64,000 nucleotides of DNA from Microtetraspora sp. NBRC 13810 (lineage in GTDB: Bacteria; Actinomycetota; Actinomycetes; Streptosporangiales; Streptosporangiaceae): contig NZ_BSRQ01000007.1 of assembly GCF_030268685.1 (NCBI RefSeq), positions 186,001 to 250,000 of the forward strand, given 5' to 3'. How positions within the stretch are numbered: the first letter of the stretch is position 1; the number at the start of each line of letters is the position of its first letter. Below the pieces are notes generated by a model, which was not told where the DNA came from, did not search any database, and worked only from the letters and a program-made list of their open reading frames with translations. The translations under genes and the position numbers were made by a program. Of the stretch, positions 50,762-60,307 are shown piece by piece.

Positions 50762-53244
50762 GACCGGGTCACCTCCAGGGGGATGAGAACGGGCTTGATC
50801 TGGTCGCGTTCGGTCTCGAAGGAGATCGACGGGTCGGGTACGCCGGGCGCGTTGACGAAGCTGACGAAGCGGCGCAGCTTGTCGGGGTCCTCGATGGTGG
50901 CCCGCCACTCGTCCGCGTAGTACGCGGCGTGCCGCTCCATCTGGTCCTCCAGTTCGGCGCAGATGCCGAGGGAGTCTTCGACGATCACCTCGCGCAGGTA
51001 GTCCAGGCCGCCGTCGAGGCTCTCCACCCAGGCGGCGGTGCGTTGCAGCCGGTCGGCGGTGCGGATGTAGAACATCAGGAACCTGTCGATGATTCTGATC
51101 AGTTCGCCGGTGGGCACGTCGGCGGCGAGCAGGTCGGCGTGGCGCGGCTTGAATCCCCCGTTGCCGCCGACGTAGAGGTTCCAGCCCTGCTCGGTGGCGA
51201 TCACGCCGAAGTCCTTGCTCCTGGCCTCGGCGCACTCGCGGGCGCAGCCGGACACCGCCGACTTGAGCTTGTGCGGCGAGCGGAGTCCCCGGTAGCGCAG
51301 TTCCAGCGCGATGGCCAGGCCCACCGAGTCCTGCACGCCGTACCGGCACCAGGTCGAGCCCACGCAGGACTTCACGGTGCGCAGCGCCTTGCCGTACGCG
51401 TGGCCGGACTCGAAGCCGGCGTCGACGAGGCGTTTCCAGATGGCGGGGAGCTGCTCGACCCTCGCGCCGAGCAGGTCGATGCGCTGGCCGCCGGTGATCT
51501 TGGTGTAGAGGCCGAAGTCCCTGGCGACCTCGCCGATGACGATCAGCTTCTCGGGGGTGATCTCGCCGCCGGGGATGCGCGGCACCACCGAGTAGGTGCC
51601 GTTGCGCTGGATGTTGGCCAGGAAGTGGTCGTTGGTGTCCTGGAGGGCGGCCTGCTCGCCGTCCAGGATGTGGCCGCCGCCCAGCGAGGCCAGGATGGAG
51701 GCGACGGCGGGCTTGCACACCCCGCAGCCCCTGCCGGTGCCGTGCTCGGCGACCAGCTGGGAGAAGGTCGTGATGCCGCGCACCCGCACGATGTCGTAGA
51801 GCTCGGCCCGGGAGTGCGGGAAGTGCTCGCACATCGCCTTGCCGACGTCCACCCCGGAGGAGACCAGGATCTGCCGGAGCATCGGGACGCAGCTGCCGCA
51901 GGTGGTGCCCGCCCGGGTGCAGCGTTTCACGCCCTGCACGTCGGTGAGCCCCTCCTCGGCGATGGCCTGGCGGACCCGGCCGGTGGTGACGTTGTTGCAG
52001 GAGCAGACCTGCGCGTCGTCGGGCAGGTCCGCGCTGATCGCCGCGGTCCCGGCGAACAGCAGCTCGGTCGGGCTCGCGGGCAGCTCCCGGCCGACCAGCG
52101 GGCGCAGCGCCGCGTACGGCTCGGCGTCGCCGACGCAGATGCCGCCGAGCAGGGTCCGCGCGTCGTCGCTGACGAACAGCTTCTTGTAGACCCCGCCCAC
52201 CGGGTCCATGAAGGTCACGTCGAGCCCGCCGTCCAGGGAGCCGAAGCTCGCCACGTCCACGCCGAGCAGTTTGAGCTTGGTGGAGACGTCGGCGCCGGTG
52301 AAGGACGCGGTGCCGCCCATGATCCGGTCGGCGGCCACCTCGGCCTGGGTGAAGCACGGCCCGGCCAGGCCGTACACGGTGCCGGCGGCCAGGGCGCACT
52401 CGCCGATCGCGTAGATGGACGGGTCGCCGGTGCGCATCCCCTCGTCGACGACGACGCCGCCGCGCTCGCCCACCGCGAGGCCGGCCCGCCTGGCCAGTTC
52501 GTCACGCGGCCGGACGCCCGCGGAGAACACCACGATCTGCGCCTCGACGGCCTCGCCGTCCGGCTTCACCAGCCGGGCCACCCGGCCGTCCGGGCCGGGC
52601 TGGATCTCGGCGACCCCGGCGCCGGTGTGCACGCTCAGCCCGAGGGCCTCGATGTGCCGCCTGAGCACGACGCCGCCGCCCTCGTCCACCTGGCGGGGCA
52701 TCAGCCACGGGCCCATCTCGACCACGTGTGTGGCCAGCCCGAGCCCGCGCAGCGCCTCGGCGGCCTCCAGGCCGAGCAGGCCGCCGCCCACCACGATCCC
52801 CGAGGAGGCGCCCCGGGCCGCCTCGCGGATCGCGTCCAGGTCGTCGATCGTGCGGTAGACGAAGCAGCCGGGCAGGTCCCGGCCCGGCACCGGCGGCACG
52901 AACGCGCTCGACCCGGTGGCCAGCACCAGCACGTCGTAGGGCTCGGCGTGACCGTCCTCGGTGGTCACCAGGCGGGCCTGCCTGTCGATGCCGGTGACCC
53001 GGGCGCCGAGGCGCGGGGTGATCCCGGCGGGCACCGGATAGGTGAGGTCCTCGGCGGTCTTGCCGTCCAGGTAGGAGGTGAGCGCCACCCGGTCGTAGGC
53101 GGACCGCGGCTCCTCGCCCAGCATCGTGATCGGCCCGGCGAACCCGCGCCCGCGCAACGTCTCGGCCAGCCGGTGCGCCGCGGGGCCGTACCCGGCCACG
53201 ACGACCCGCTTCCCGCTTCCCGTGCTCCCGTTCGCCGCGTTCAC
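50758..53244 (-). CDS. nirB: Nitrite reductase large subunit NirB
   Basis: NirB reduces nitrite to ammonium using NAD(P)H. The 828-aa product has an N-terminal FAD/NAD domain (VVVAGYGPAAHRLAETL, VVGGGLLGLEAAEAL), two BFD-like [2Fe-2S] regions with CSCNNVTTGRVRQAI and CTRAGTTCGSC, and the siroheme/4Fe-4S reductase half (GSTWCRYGVQDSVGLAI, VSGCARECAEARSKDFG). GTG 53244 overlaps the upstream flavoprotein stop by GTGA. Siroheme supply fits cbiX downstream. The gene is within a run of 4-nt overlaps that should keep subunit ratios fixed. Confidence 0.96.
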   Translation of the reverse strand: MNAANGSTGSGKRVVVAGYGPAAHRLAETLRGRGFAGPITMLGEEPRSAYDRVALTSYLDGKTAEDLTYPVPAGITPRLGARVTGIDRQARLVTTEDGHAEPYDVLVLATGSSAFVPPVPGRDLPGCFVYRTIDDLDAIREAARGASSGIVVGGGLLGLEAAEALRGLGLATHVVEMGPWLMPRQVDEGGGVVLRRHIEALGLSVHTGAGVAEIQPGPDGRVARLVKPDGEAVEAQIVVFSAGVRPRDELARRAGLAVGERGGVVVDEGMRTGDPSIYAIGECALAAGTVYGLAGPCFTQAEVAADRIMGGTASFTGADVSTKLKLLGVDVASFGSLDGGLDVTFMDPVGGVYKKLFVSDDARTLLGGICVGDAEPYAALRPLVGRELPASPTELLFAGTAAISADLPDDAQVCSCNNVTTGRVRQAIAEEGLTDVQGVKRCTRAGTTCGSCVPMLRQILVSSGVDVGKAMCEHFPHSRAELYDIVRVRGITTFSQLVAEHGTGRGCGVCKPAVASILASLGGGHILDGEQAALQDTNDHFLANIQRNGTYSVVPRIPGGEITPEKLIVIGEVARDFGLYTKITGGQRIDLLGARVEQLPAIWKRLVDAGFESGHAYGKALRTVKSCVGSTWCRYGVQDSVGLAIALELRYRGLRSPHKLKSAVSGCARECAEARSKDFGVIATEQGWNLYVGGNGGFKPRHADLLAADVPTGELIRIIDRFLMFYIRTADRLQRTAAWVESLDGGLDYLREVIVEDSLGICAELEDQMERHAAYYADEWRATIEDPDKLRRFVSFVNAPGVPDPSISFETERDQIKPVLIPLEVTRS

Positions 53245-54650
53245 GCCGACACCCCTTCCTGCTCGCACAGCCAGCCCACGATTCCCTCGACGGCGTCCCG
53301 GCAGCTTCCGCAGCCGGTGGTGGCCCGGGTGGCCGCGGCCACCGAGGCGATGTCCCGGGCGCCGGCCTCCCAGCAGGCCCGGATCTGTCCCTTGGTCACG
53401 TTGTTGCACTGGCACACCCGCGCGGAGTCGGGCATGCGGACCGGGCTGTCGGTCTGCTGCGCCGGGGCGAGCCCGGGGAAGAGCAGCCCGGCCCGGTCGC
53501 CCGGCACCTGCCCGCCGCGGTCGAAGAGCTGGGTCAGGGTGCCCACCACCGGGCTCTCGCCGAGCAGGATCGCGCCGACCAGCCGGCCGTCGCGGATCAC
53601 CAGCTTGCGGTAGGTGCCCCTGGCCCGGTGGCTGAACCGGACCACCTCGGCGGTCCGGTCCGCCGACTCGTCCACCTGGGTCTCGCCCATCGCCGCGAGC
53701 TCGACGCTGCGGGCCTTCAGCCTGGTCACCAGGCGGGATCCCCGGTAGCGGGCCGCCCTGCCGGTTATCACCTCGGCGGCCACCGCGGCCTGCTCCCAGG
53801 CCGGTGCGACCAGGCCGTAGACGTTGCCGTCGTGCTCGGCGCACTCGCCGACCGCGAAGACGGCGGGGTCGCTGGTGCGCAGCTCGTCGTCGACCACGAC
53901 GCCGCGCTCCACCTTCAGCCCGGCGTCCCTGGCGAGCCCGGTGAGCGGCCGCACGCCGCAGGCGAGCACGACCAGGTCGCCGGGGACGACCTCGCCGTCG
54001 GCCAGCCGTACCCCGCCGGGGCCGGGGAGCACCTCGGCGACCTGGACGCCGGTCCTGATCCGCACGCCCAGCCCGGCGAGGGTCTCCCCCAGCAGCTGGC
54101 CGGCCTCGGCGTCGAGCTGGCGTTCCATCAGGTGTCCTGCCAGGTGCAGCAGCGTCACCTGGAGGCCGCGCCCGGCCAGGCCGCGGGCCGCCTCGACGCC
54201 GAGCAGCCCGCCGCCGACCACCACGGCCCCGCGCGCGGCGGACGCGGCCTCGATGATCCGCCGGCAGTCGTCGAGGGTGCGGAAGGCGAACGCGTCCCGC
54301 GCCCCGGGTATCGGCGGCACCACGGCCTCGCTCCCGGTGGCCAGCGCCAGCACGTCGTAGGGCACCCTGCGCCCGTCCGCCGTCGCCACGGTCCTGGCGT
54401 CGCGGTCGATCCCGGTCACCTCGGCGCCGAAGACCGCCGTGACGCCGTGCTCGGCGTACCAGGAGGGGTCGAGCAGGCGCACCTGGCCCGGCCTGGAGGT
54501 GCCGGCCAGCACGTTGGACAGCAGCACCCGGTTGTACGGCTGCGCCGTCTCCGCGCCCAGGACGGTGATCTCGGCGCCCGCGTCCCTGGCCCTGACCTCC
54601 TCGACGAGACGGGCGCCCGCCATCCCGTTGCCCACCACCACGAGTCTCAT
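53241..54650 (-). CDS. FAD-dependent electron-transfer subunit of assimilatory nitrate reductase
   Basis: The 469-aa flavoprotein resembles the N-terminal part of NirB: FAD motif LVVVGNGMAGARLVEEVR, NAD motif VVVGGGLLGVEAARGL, and a C-terminal BFD-like [2Fe-2S] region (CQCNNVTKGQIRACWEAG and TTGCGSCRDAV). It most likely passes electrons from NADH to NasA, like NasC of other bacteria. ATG 54650 overlaps the nasA stop as ATGA, and its own stop overlaps nirB by GTGA. No siroheme domain is present, so it is not a second nitrite reductase. Confidence 0.88.
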   Translation of the reverse strand: MRLVVVGNGMAGARLVEEVRARDAGAEITVLGAETAQPYNRVLLSNVLAGTSRPGQVRLLDPSWYAEHGVTAVFGAEVTGIDRDARTVATADGRRVPYDVLALATGSEAVVPPIPGARDAFAFRTLDDCRRIIEAASAARGAVVVGGGLLGVEAARGLAGRGLQVTLLHLAGHLMERQLDAEAGQLLGETLAGLGVRIRTGVQVAEVLPGPGGVRLADGEVVPGDLVVLACGVRPLTGLARDAGLKVERGVVVDDELRTSDPAVFAVGECAEHDGNVYGLVAPAWEQAAVAAEVITGRAARYRGSRLVTRLKARSVELAAMGETQVDESADRTAEVVRFSHRARGTYRKLVIRDGRLVGAILLGESPVVGTLTQLFDRGGQVPGDRAGLLFPGLAPAQQTDSPVRMPDSARVCQCNNVTKGQIRACWEAGARDIASVAAATRATTGCGSCRDAVEGIVGWLCEQEGVSA

Positions 54651-56779
54651 GCCTTCTCCACCCTGACCGCGCAGACCTTGAATTCCGGCATCCTCGACAC
54701 CGGGTCGAGTGCCGGGTTGGTGAGCAGGTTGGCGCTGGCCCGGCCCGCCCAGTGGAACGGCATGAAGACGGTGTCGGACCGGATCGCGCCGGTGATCCTG
54801 GCCGGGACCTCGGCGCCGCCGCGGCGGCTCGTCACCCGGACCCGGTCGCCGTCGGCCAGGCCGAGCCGCTCGGCGAGGTCGGGGTGCAGCTCGACGTACG
54901 CCTCGGGGACGGCCCGCACCAGCGAGGCGATCCGCCGGGTCTGGGCGCCGCTCTGGTAGTGGGCGAGCACGCGGCCGGTGGTGAGATGGATCGGGTACTC
55001 CTCGTCGGCCTCCTCGTCCGCGGGGCGGTGGTTCACCGGGATGAACCTGGCCCGCCCGTCGGGGTGGGCGAACCGGTCCAGGAACGGCCGGGGCGTCCCC
55101 GGATGGTCCTCGGCGGGACACGGCCAGAAGACGCCGGTCTCCGCGGCGATCCGCTCGTAGGTGATGCCCGCGTAGTCGGCGGGGCCGCCGGCGCTGGCCC
55201 TGCGCAGCTCGTCGAAGACCGCGCGCGGCTCGGCCGGGAACCCCTCCGGGTGGCCGAGCCGCTCGGCCAGCCCGGAGAGGACGGCGAGGTCGCTCCGTAC
55301 CCCCGAGGGCGGAGCGACCGCGCGGCGCCGCAGCAGGACGCGCCCTTCCAGATTGGTGGTCGTCCCGCTCTCCTCGGCCCACTGGGTCACCGGGAGCACC
55401 ACATGGGCCTTGGCGGCAGTTTCGGAGAGCACGACGTCCGCGACGACGAGCAGGTCGAGGCCGGCCAGCCGCTCGGCGATCCGGCCCGCGCCGGGTGCGG
55501 AGACGACCGGGTTGGAGCCGAAGAGCAGCAGCGCCCGCGGCCCGCCGGGCGTGCCGAGCGCGTCGAGGAGCTCATAGGCGGACCTGCCCGGCCCCGGCAG
55601 GTCGCCGGGGTCCATGCCCCAGACGGACGCCACGTGGGCGCGGGCGGCCGGGTCGTCGATCTTGCGGTAGCCGGGGAGCTGGTCGGCCTTCTGACCGTGT
55701 TCGCGCCCGCCCTGGCCGTTGCCCTGCCCGGTCACGCAGGCGTAGCCGGAGCCCTCGGTGCCGGGCAGGCCGAGGGCGAGCGCCAGGTTGATGAACGCGC
55801 TGACCGTGTCGGTGCCCTTGGCGTGCTGCTCGGCGCCCCGCCCGGTGAGCACCATCGCCCGCTTCGCGGTGCCGAGCAGCCGGGCCGCCTCGCGCAGCAG
55901 CGCGACCGGCACCCCGGTGACCCGCTCGACCCGCTCCGGCCACCAGGCGGAGACGGAGATCGCGACCGCGTCGAAGCCGGTCGTGCGGGCCGCGACGTAG
56001 TCCTCGTCGACGTAGCCCTCGGCGACGGCGATGTGCAGCAGGCCGAGCGCGAGGGCCAGGTCGGTGCCGGGGGCGAGCTGGAGGTGCAGGTCGGCCGCCT
56101 TGGCGGTCGGGGTGAGCCGGGGGTCGGTGACGATCAGCCGGCCGCCGCGCTCCCGCATCCTGGCGAGGTGGCGGACGAAGGGCGGCATGGTCTCGGCGAC
56201 GTTGCCGCCCGCGACGAGGACCGTGTCCGCGCCGGCCAGGTCGGTGACCGGGAAGGGCATCCCGCGGTCCATGCCGAACGCGCGGATCGAGGCCGCCGCC
56301 GCCGAGGACATGCAGAACCGGCCGTTGTAGTCGATCTGGCTGGTCCGCAGCGCCATCCGGGCGAACTTGCCGAGCAGGTAAGCCTTCTCGTTGGTGAGCC
56401 CGCCGCCGCCGAACACCGCCACCGCGTCCGGGCCGTGCTCGGCCGAGATGCGGCGCAGCCGGGCGGCGACGTGGTCCAGGGCCTCGGCCCAGGTCGCCGG
56501 CCTTCCTTCGATGAGCGGGGTGGTCAGCCGGGAGCCGTTGGTCAGCAGCTCACCGGCGGTCCAGCCCTTCTGGCACAGGCCGCCCGCGCCCGCCGGGATC
56601 TCCGCCCTCGGCGCGATCACGACGTCCCGGACGCCGGCCTCCTCCGTCGCGGCGACGCTCATGCCGCACTGCAACGCGCAGTACGGGCAGTGCGTGGCCG
56701 TGCCCGGCGCCTTCACAGGCGGCGGTGCGGGAAGTGAGGCAACCGGCATGGATCCGATGGTGCTTTCGAGGGGTTTCAC
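54647..56779 (-). CDS. nasA: Assimilatory nitrate reductase catalytic subunit NasA
   Basis: This 710-aa molybdopterin oxidoreductase reduces nitrate to nitrite in the cytoplasm. A 4Fe-4S site is formed by CPYCALQC (Cys31, Cys34, Cys38) and GGLC (Cys69). Molybdopterin motifs include YNGRFCMSSAAAASIRAFG with the Mo-ligand Cys, GGNVAETMPP and VTGQGNGQGGREHGQKADQL. The C-terminal domain IHLTTGRVLAHYQSGAQTR is typical. No twin-arginine signal is present, consistent with assimilation. GTG 56779 follows AGAAGGGA. It leads the operon after a 113-bp gap from narK. Confidence 0.94.
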   Translation of the reverse strand: MKPLESTIGSMPVASLPAPPPVKAPGTATHCPYCALQCGMSVAATEEAGVRDVVIAPRAEIPAGAGGLCQKGWTAGELLTNGSRLTTPLIEGRPATWAEALDHVAARLRRISAEHGPDAVAVFGGGGLTNEKAYLLGKFARMALRTSQIDYNGRFCMSSAAAASIRAFGMDRGMPFPVTDLAGADTVLVAGGNVAETMPPFVRHLARMRERGGRLIVTDPRLTPTAKAADLHLQLAPGTDLALALGLLHIAVAEGYVDEDYVAARTTGFDAVAISVSAWWPERVERVTGVPVALLREAARLLGTAKRAMVLTGRGAEQHAKGTDTVSAFINLALALGLPGTEGSGYACVTGQGNGQGGREHGQKADQLPGYRKIDDPAARAHVASVWGMDPGDLPGPGRSAYELLDALGTPGGPRALLLFGSNPVVSAPGAGRIAERLAGLDLLVVADVVLSETAAKAHVVLPVTQWAEESGTTTNLEGRVLLRRRAVAPPSGVRSDLAVLSGLAERLGHPEGFPAEPRAVFDELRRASAGGPADYAGITYERIAAETGVFWPCPAEDHPGTPRPFLDRFAHPDGRARFIPVNHRPADEEADEEYPIHLTTGRVLAHYQSGAQTRRIASLVRAVPEAYVELHPDLAERLGLADGDRVRVTSRRGGAEVPARITGAIRSDTVFMPFHWAGRASANLLTNPALDPVSRMPEFKVCAVRVEKA

Positions 56780-56892
56780 CGCTGGGTCCCTTCTGTTACC
56801 GCTGTGCTACAAGGCGCCAACCGGGTTCACAATGTGCGAACGCCGCTGTGAGCGGGCCTGGGCGGGCCCGCTCACCTGTGGGGATGCGAAGG

Positions 56893-58254
56893 TCAGATGC
56901 GGGCCGCCGCGAGGCTCGGCACCGCACCCGCGCCGACGGTCCGCAGATAGCAGGCCCAGGTGAGCGCGAAGCACAGGACATAGAAGGCGGCGAAGCCGCC
57001 CAGGGCGGCCTCCGCGCCGCCGGTCGCGGCGATCGAGCTGCCGAAGCCGCGGTTGATGAGGAAGCCGCCGTAGGCGCCGATCGCGGAGATGAGCCCGATG
57101 GCCGCCGAGGCGTCGCGCCGCGCGACGCCCACCGCCGCCGTGTGCGCCTCGGTGCCGGCCGCGAGCCCGGCGGTCGCCTTGGCCCGGAAGATCGCCGGGA
57201 TCATGCGGTACGTGGAGCCGTTGCCGACCCCCGTCGTGGCGACCAGCAGCATGTAGGCGGCGAAGAACAGCGGGAACTCGTGCCGGGCCAGCCCCGCCCA
57301 GACCAGGCCGAGCGCGCCCGCCATCGCCGCGAAGTTCCACAGCGTGACCCGCGCCCCGCCCATCCGGTCCGCCAGCCATCCCCCGGCGGGACGCACCAGG
57401 GATCCGACGAGCGGCCCGAGGAACGCCAGGCCCACCAGCCCGGCGTACTCCGGGAACTGGCTGTTGATCAGCAGCGGGAAGGCCGTCGAGTAGCCGATGA
57501 AGGAGCCGAAGGTGCCGATGTAGAGCACCGACATGATCCAGGTCTGCGCCCGCCCGGCGATCTTGAGCTGGTCCCGGGGGCTCGCCTTGGCCGTGGTCAG
57601 GTTGTCCATGAAGAAGTAGGCGCCGATGGCCGCGGCCAGGATGAACGGCACCCAGAACAGCCCGGCGGCGGCCAGCCCGAACCCGGTGATCACCAGCGGC
57701 ATGACGAGCTGGACCGAGGAGACCCCGATGTTGCCGCCGGCCGCGTTCAGCCCCAGCGCCGCCCCCTGCCGGGCCTGCGGGTAGAAGTAGGTGATGTTGG
57801 CCATGCTGGAGGCGAAGTTGCCGCCGCCGACCCCGGCCGTCGCCGCGATCACCAGGAAGACCCAGTACGGCGTGGCCGGGTCGCTCACCGCCACGGCCAG
57901 CAGCACCGCGGGCACGAGCAGCAGCAGCGCGCTGACCACGGTCCAGTTGCGCCCGCCGAACCTCGCCGGGGCGAAGGTGTAGGGGATGCGCAACGTGGAG
58001 CCGACCAGGTTGGGCAGCGAGACGATCCAGAAGAGCTGGTCGGTGGAGAACCGGTAGTCACCGAGCTGCACCGCGACGATGGACCAGACCGTCCACAACG
58101 TGAAACCCAGATGCTCGGCGAAGATCGACCAGACCAGGTTGCGCCGGGCCACCCTCTTACCACGCCGCTCCCAGAACGCCGGGTCGTCGGGATGCCAGTC
58201 GCCGATCCACCGCCCTCTGCGCACAACCTCCGGCGCGGCCTCACTCACCGTCAT
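56893..58254 (-). CDS. narK: Nitrate/nitrite transporter NarK
   Basis: This is a 453-aa major facilitator of the nitrate/nitrite porter family with about 12 helices. The two nitrate-signature glycine motifs are visible (AGVGGGNFASSMANITYFYP, then LNAAGGNIGVSS), as is SAIGAYGGFLINRGFGSS near the C-terminus. ATG 58254, preceded by AGGAGGAG, is preferred over upstream alternatives to 58323. It feeds nitrate to the nas/nir operon immediately downstream and is divergent from peptide deformylase. The upstream region carries candidate GlnR boxes. Confidence 0.94.
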   Translation of the reverse strand: MTVSEAAPEVVRRGRWIGDWHPDDPAFWERRGKRVARRNLVWSIFAEHLGFTLWTVWSIVAVQLGDYRFSTDQLFWIVSLPNLVGSTLRIPYTFAPARFGGRNWTVVSALLLLVPAVLLAVAVSDPATPYWVFLVIAATAGVGGGNFASSMANITYFYPQARQGAALGLNAAGGNIGVSSVQLVMPLVITGFGLAAAGLFWVPFILAAAIGAYFFMDNLTTAKASPRDQLKIAGRAQTWIMSVLYIGTFGSFIGYSTAFPLLINSQFPEYAGLVGLAFLGPLVGSLVRPAGGWLADRMGGARVTLWNFAAMAGALGLVWAGLARHEFPLFFAAYMLLVATTGVGNGSTYRMIPAIFRAKATAGLAAGTEAHTAAVGVARRDASAAIGLISAIGAYGGFLINRGFGSSIAATGGAEAALGGFAAFYVLCFALTWACYLRTVGAGAVPSLAAARI

Positions 58255-58366
58255 CGCTCCTCCTGCGGGGTCCCTCAGCCGATGGGCAGGCTCCCGAAGG
58301 TAGGCAACGCAAATTACGCACACTGACGCTCGGTGACCGTGCGCCGGTTACATGTGACTCACCGGC

Positions 58367-58411
58367 GTAACAAGCAATGCACAGGTTGCACCGGCGCAAC
58401 ATGGCCGTAAC
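58367..58411. promoter_or_regulatory. Candidate GlnR binding boxes upstream of narK
   Basis: Two AC-n9-AC elements of the type bound by actinobacterial GlnR (consensus gTnAC-n6-GaAAC) occur 113-157 nt upstream of the narK start: GTAAC-AAGCAA-TGCAC (58367-58382) and GCAAC-ATGGCC-GTAAC (58396-58411). Each has mismatches to the consensus. Position and the presence of nnaR in the operon support the idea; the sequence match alone is weak. Confidence 0.35.
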
Positions 58412-58547
58412 GTGGCGGGGGCAACCGGCGCCGAAGGTCACAAGGGTACGGCGGCGCGGTGACGTGCCAGGAGGGGCGACGCCGGGGACAATGGGCGGCG
58501 GCAACCAGAACCGCACCCGCGTCAGTCGTCGCCACGGGGAGTAGCGA

Positions 58548-59027
58548 ATGACCGTCAGGCCCATCCGCACGTTCGGCGATCCGTCGCTGCGAGGCGTGGC
58601 CGAGCCGGTCACCGACTTCGGCCGCGAGCTGCGCGCCCTGGTCAAGTCGCTCCAGGCGACGATGCAGGCGGGCGCGGGGCGGGCGGGCCTGGCCGCGCCG
58701 CAGATCGGGGTCCCGCTGCGGGTGGTGGCCTACCAGTTCGACGGCAGGTCCGGCGTCCTGGTCAATCCGCGGCTGGAGCTGTCCGAGCGCAAGGTCGTGG
58801 CCGACGAGGCGTGCCTGTCGGCCCCCGGGCAGTGGTGGCCGCTGGAGCGCTCCTTCGCGGTGACCGCCCGGGGCCGTGACGCCTTCGGCAAACCGGTCAC
58901 GGTCCGCGCGATCGGCGTCCTGGCCCGCGTCCTGCAGCACGAGTGCGACCACCTCGACGGGGTGCTGTTCATCGACCACCTCCCCGCCGAGGACCGGGCG
59001 GCCTTCCTGTCGGCCATCCCCTCCTGA
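58548..59027 (+). CDS. def: Peptide deformylase
   Basis: This 159-aa metalloenzyme removes formyl from the initiating methionine. Motif I is GLAAPQIG (preceded by RA where GV is usual), motif II is DEACLSAPG (EACLS instead of the common EGCLS, metal-ligand Cys kept), and motif III is QHECDHLDG with both His ligands and catalytic Glu. A GGGGAG site precedes the ATG. The variant motifs resemble secondary actinobacterial deformylases, so a housekeeping copy may exist elsewhere. It is convergent with mshC with a 13-bp gap. Confidence 0.93.
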   Translation: MTVRPIRTFGDPSLRGVAEPVTDFGRELRALVKSLQATMQAGAGRAGLAAPQIGVPLRVVAYQFDGRSGVLVNPRLELSERKVVADEACLSAPGQWWPLERSFAVTARGRDAFGKPVTVRAIGVLARVLQHECDHLDGVLFIDHLPAEDRAAFLSAIPS

Positions 59028-59040
59028 CCCTCCGGCCCGG

Positions 59041-60264
59041 TCAGAGCTCCACGCCGAGAAGGGTGTCCGCGATGGCGCGGACCAGCTCCGGCGCGTCCGG
59101 GTCGGACCGGTCGCCGGAGCGCGCCGACTCCACCCACGCGTCCAGGGCGGCCAGCGCGGCGGGCGCGTCGAGGTCGTCGGCCATCCGCTCGCGGACCCGG
59201 GCGAGGACCGGCAGGGCGGCGGGCCCCGCGGGCAGCGCGACCGCCTCCCGCCACCGCGCCAGCCGCGCCTGCGCCGCGCCGAGCTGGTCCTCGGTCCACT
59301 CCCAGTCCTCGCGGTAGTGGTGGGCCAGCAGCGCGAGCCGGATCGCCATCGGGTCGGTCCGCTGCCGCAGCTTGGACACGAACACCAGGTTGCCCCTGGA
59401 CTTCGACATCTTCTCGCCGTCCAGCGCGACCATGCCGGCGTGCACGTAGGCCCGGGCGAAGGGCCACTCCCCGGTGGCCACGTGGCCCTCGCAGGCGCCC
59501 ATCTCGTGGTGGGGGAAGATCAGGTCGGAGCCGCCGCCGGACACGTCGAAGCCGGGGCCGAGGTTGGCCAGCGCGATCGCGGTGCACTCGACGTGCCAGC
59601 CGGGCCGCCCGGGGCCGAACGGCGAGGGCCAGGACGGCTCGCCCGGCCGCTCCGCGCGCCACAGCAGCCAGTCGAGCGGGTGCTGCTTGCCGGGCCGGGC
59701 CGGGTCGCCGCCGCGCTCGCCGAACAACGCGAGCATCCGCTCCTCCGGATAGCTGCACACCGCGCCGAACTTCGGGGCCGCGTCGACGTCGAAGTAGACG
59801 TCGCCGTCGAGCTCGTAGGTGGCGCCCTTGTCGCGCAGCCGGGCGATCAGGGCGGCGACGTCGTCGATCACCTCGGTGACGCCGACGTACTCGGCGGGCG
59901 GCAGGATGCGCAGCGCCTCCATGTCGGTGCGGAACAGCTCGATCTCGCGGCCGGCGAGCTCACGCCAGTCCTGCCCGGTCTGCGCGGCGCGCTCCAGCAG
60001 CGGGTCGTCGACATCCGTCGCGTTCTGGGTGAAGTGCACCTCGTGGCCGGCGTCCCGCCAGGCCCGGTTGACCAGGTCGAAGGCGAGATAGGTATTGGCA
60101 TGGCCCAGGTGGGTGGCGTCGTACGGGGTGATGCCGCACACGTACATCCGCGCGGTGGCGCCCGGCTCGGTCGGGCGGACCTCACGCGCGGCAGTGTCGT
60201 AGACCCGCAGCGCGAGCCCACGGCCGGGCAGGCGGGGGACCTGGGGAGATGACCACGATCGCAT
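59041..60264 (-). CDS. mshC: Mycothiol synthesis cysteine ligase MshC
   Basis: MshC ligates L-cysteine to 1-O-(2-amino-2-deoxy-alpha-D-glucopyranosyl)-D-myo-inositol, the penultimate step of mycothiol synthesis. The 407-aa protein resembles a short cysteinyl-tRNA synthetase: [18 protein letters not shown] with zinc-ligand Cys and Hx[23 protein letters not shown] and KMSKSRGN, but no anticodon domain. The [11 protein letters not shown] form is diagnostic for MshC. TAGGCT stands 6 nt before ATG 60264, so the mRNA may be leaderless. Mycothiol production supports the actinobacterial assignment. Confidence 0.95.
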   Translation of the reverse strand: MRSWSSPQVPRLPGRGLALRVYDTAAREVRPTEPGATARMYVCGITPYDATHLGHANTYLAFDLVNRAWRDAGHEVHFTQNATDVDDPLLERAAQTGQDWRELAGREIELFRTDMEALRILPPAEYVGVTEVIDDVAALIARLRDKGATYELDGDVYFDVDAAPKFGAVCSYPEERMLALFGERGGDPARPGKQHPLDWLLWRAERPGEPSWPSPFGPGRPGWHVECTAIALANLGPGFDVSGGGSDLIFPHHEMGACEGHVATGEWPFARAYVHAGMVALDGEKMSKSRGNLVFVSKLRQRTDPMAIRLALLAHHYREDWEWTEDQLGAAQARLARWREAVALPAGPAALPVLARVRERMADDLDAPAALAALDAWVESARSGDRSDPDAPELVRAIADTLLGVEL

Positions 60265-60307
60265 GCCCAGAGCCTATCCAGAGGTCACAGACCTCCGATC
60301 ACCCTGG

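Noticed and set aside
53241-54650. Second nitrite reductase large subunit
   Set aside because: It has only the FAD/NAD and BFD-like parts; the siroheme domain is missing.
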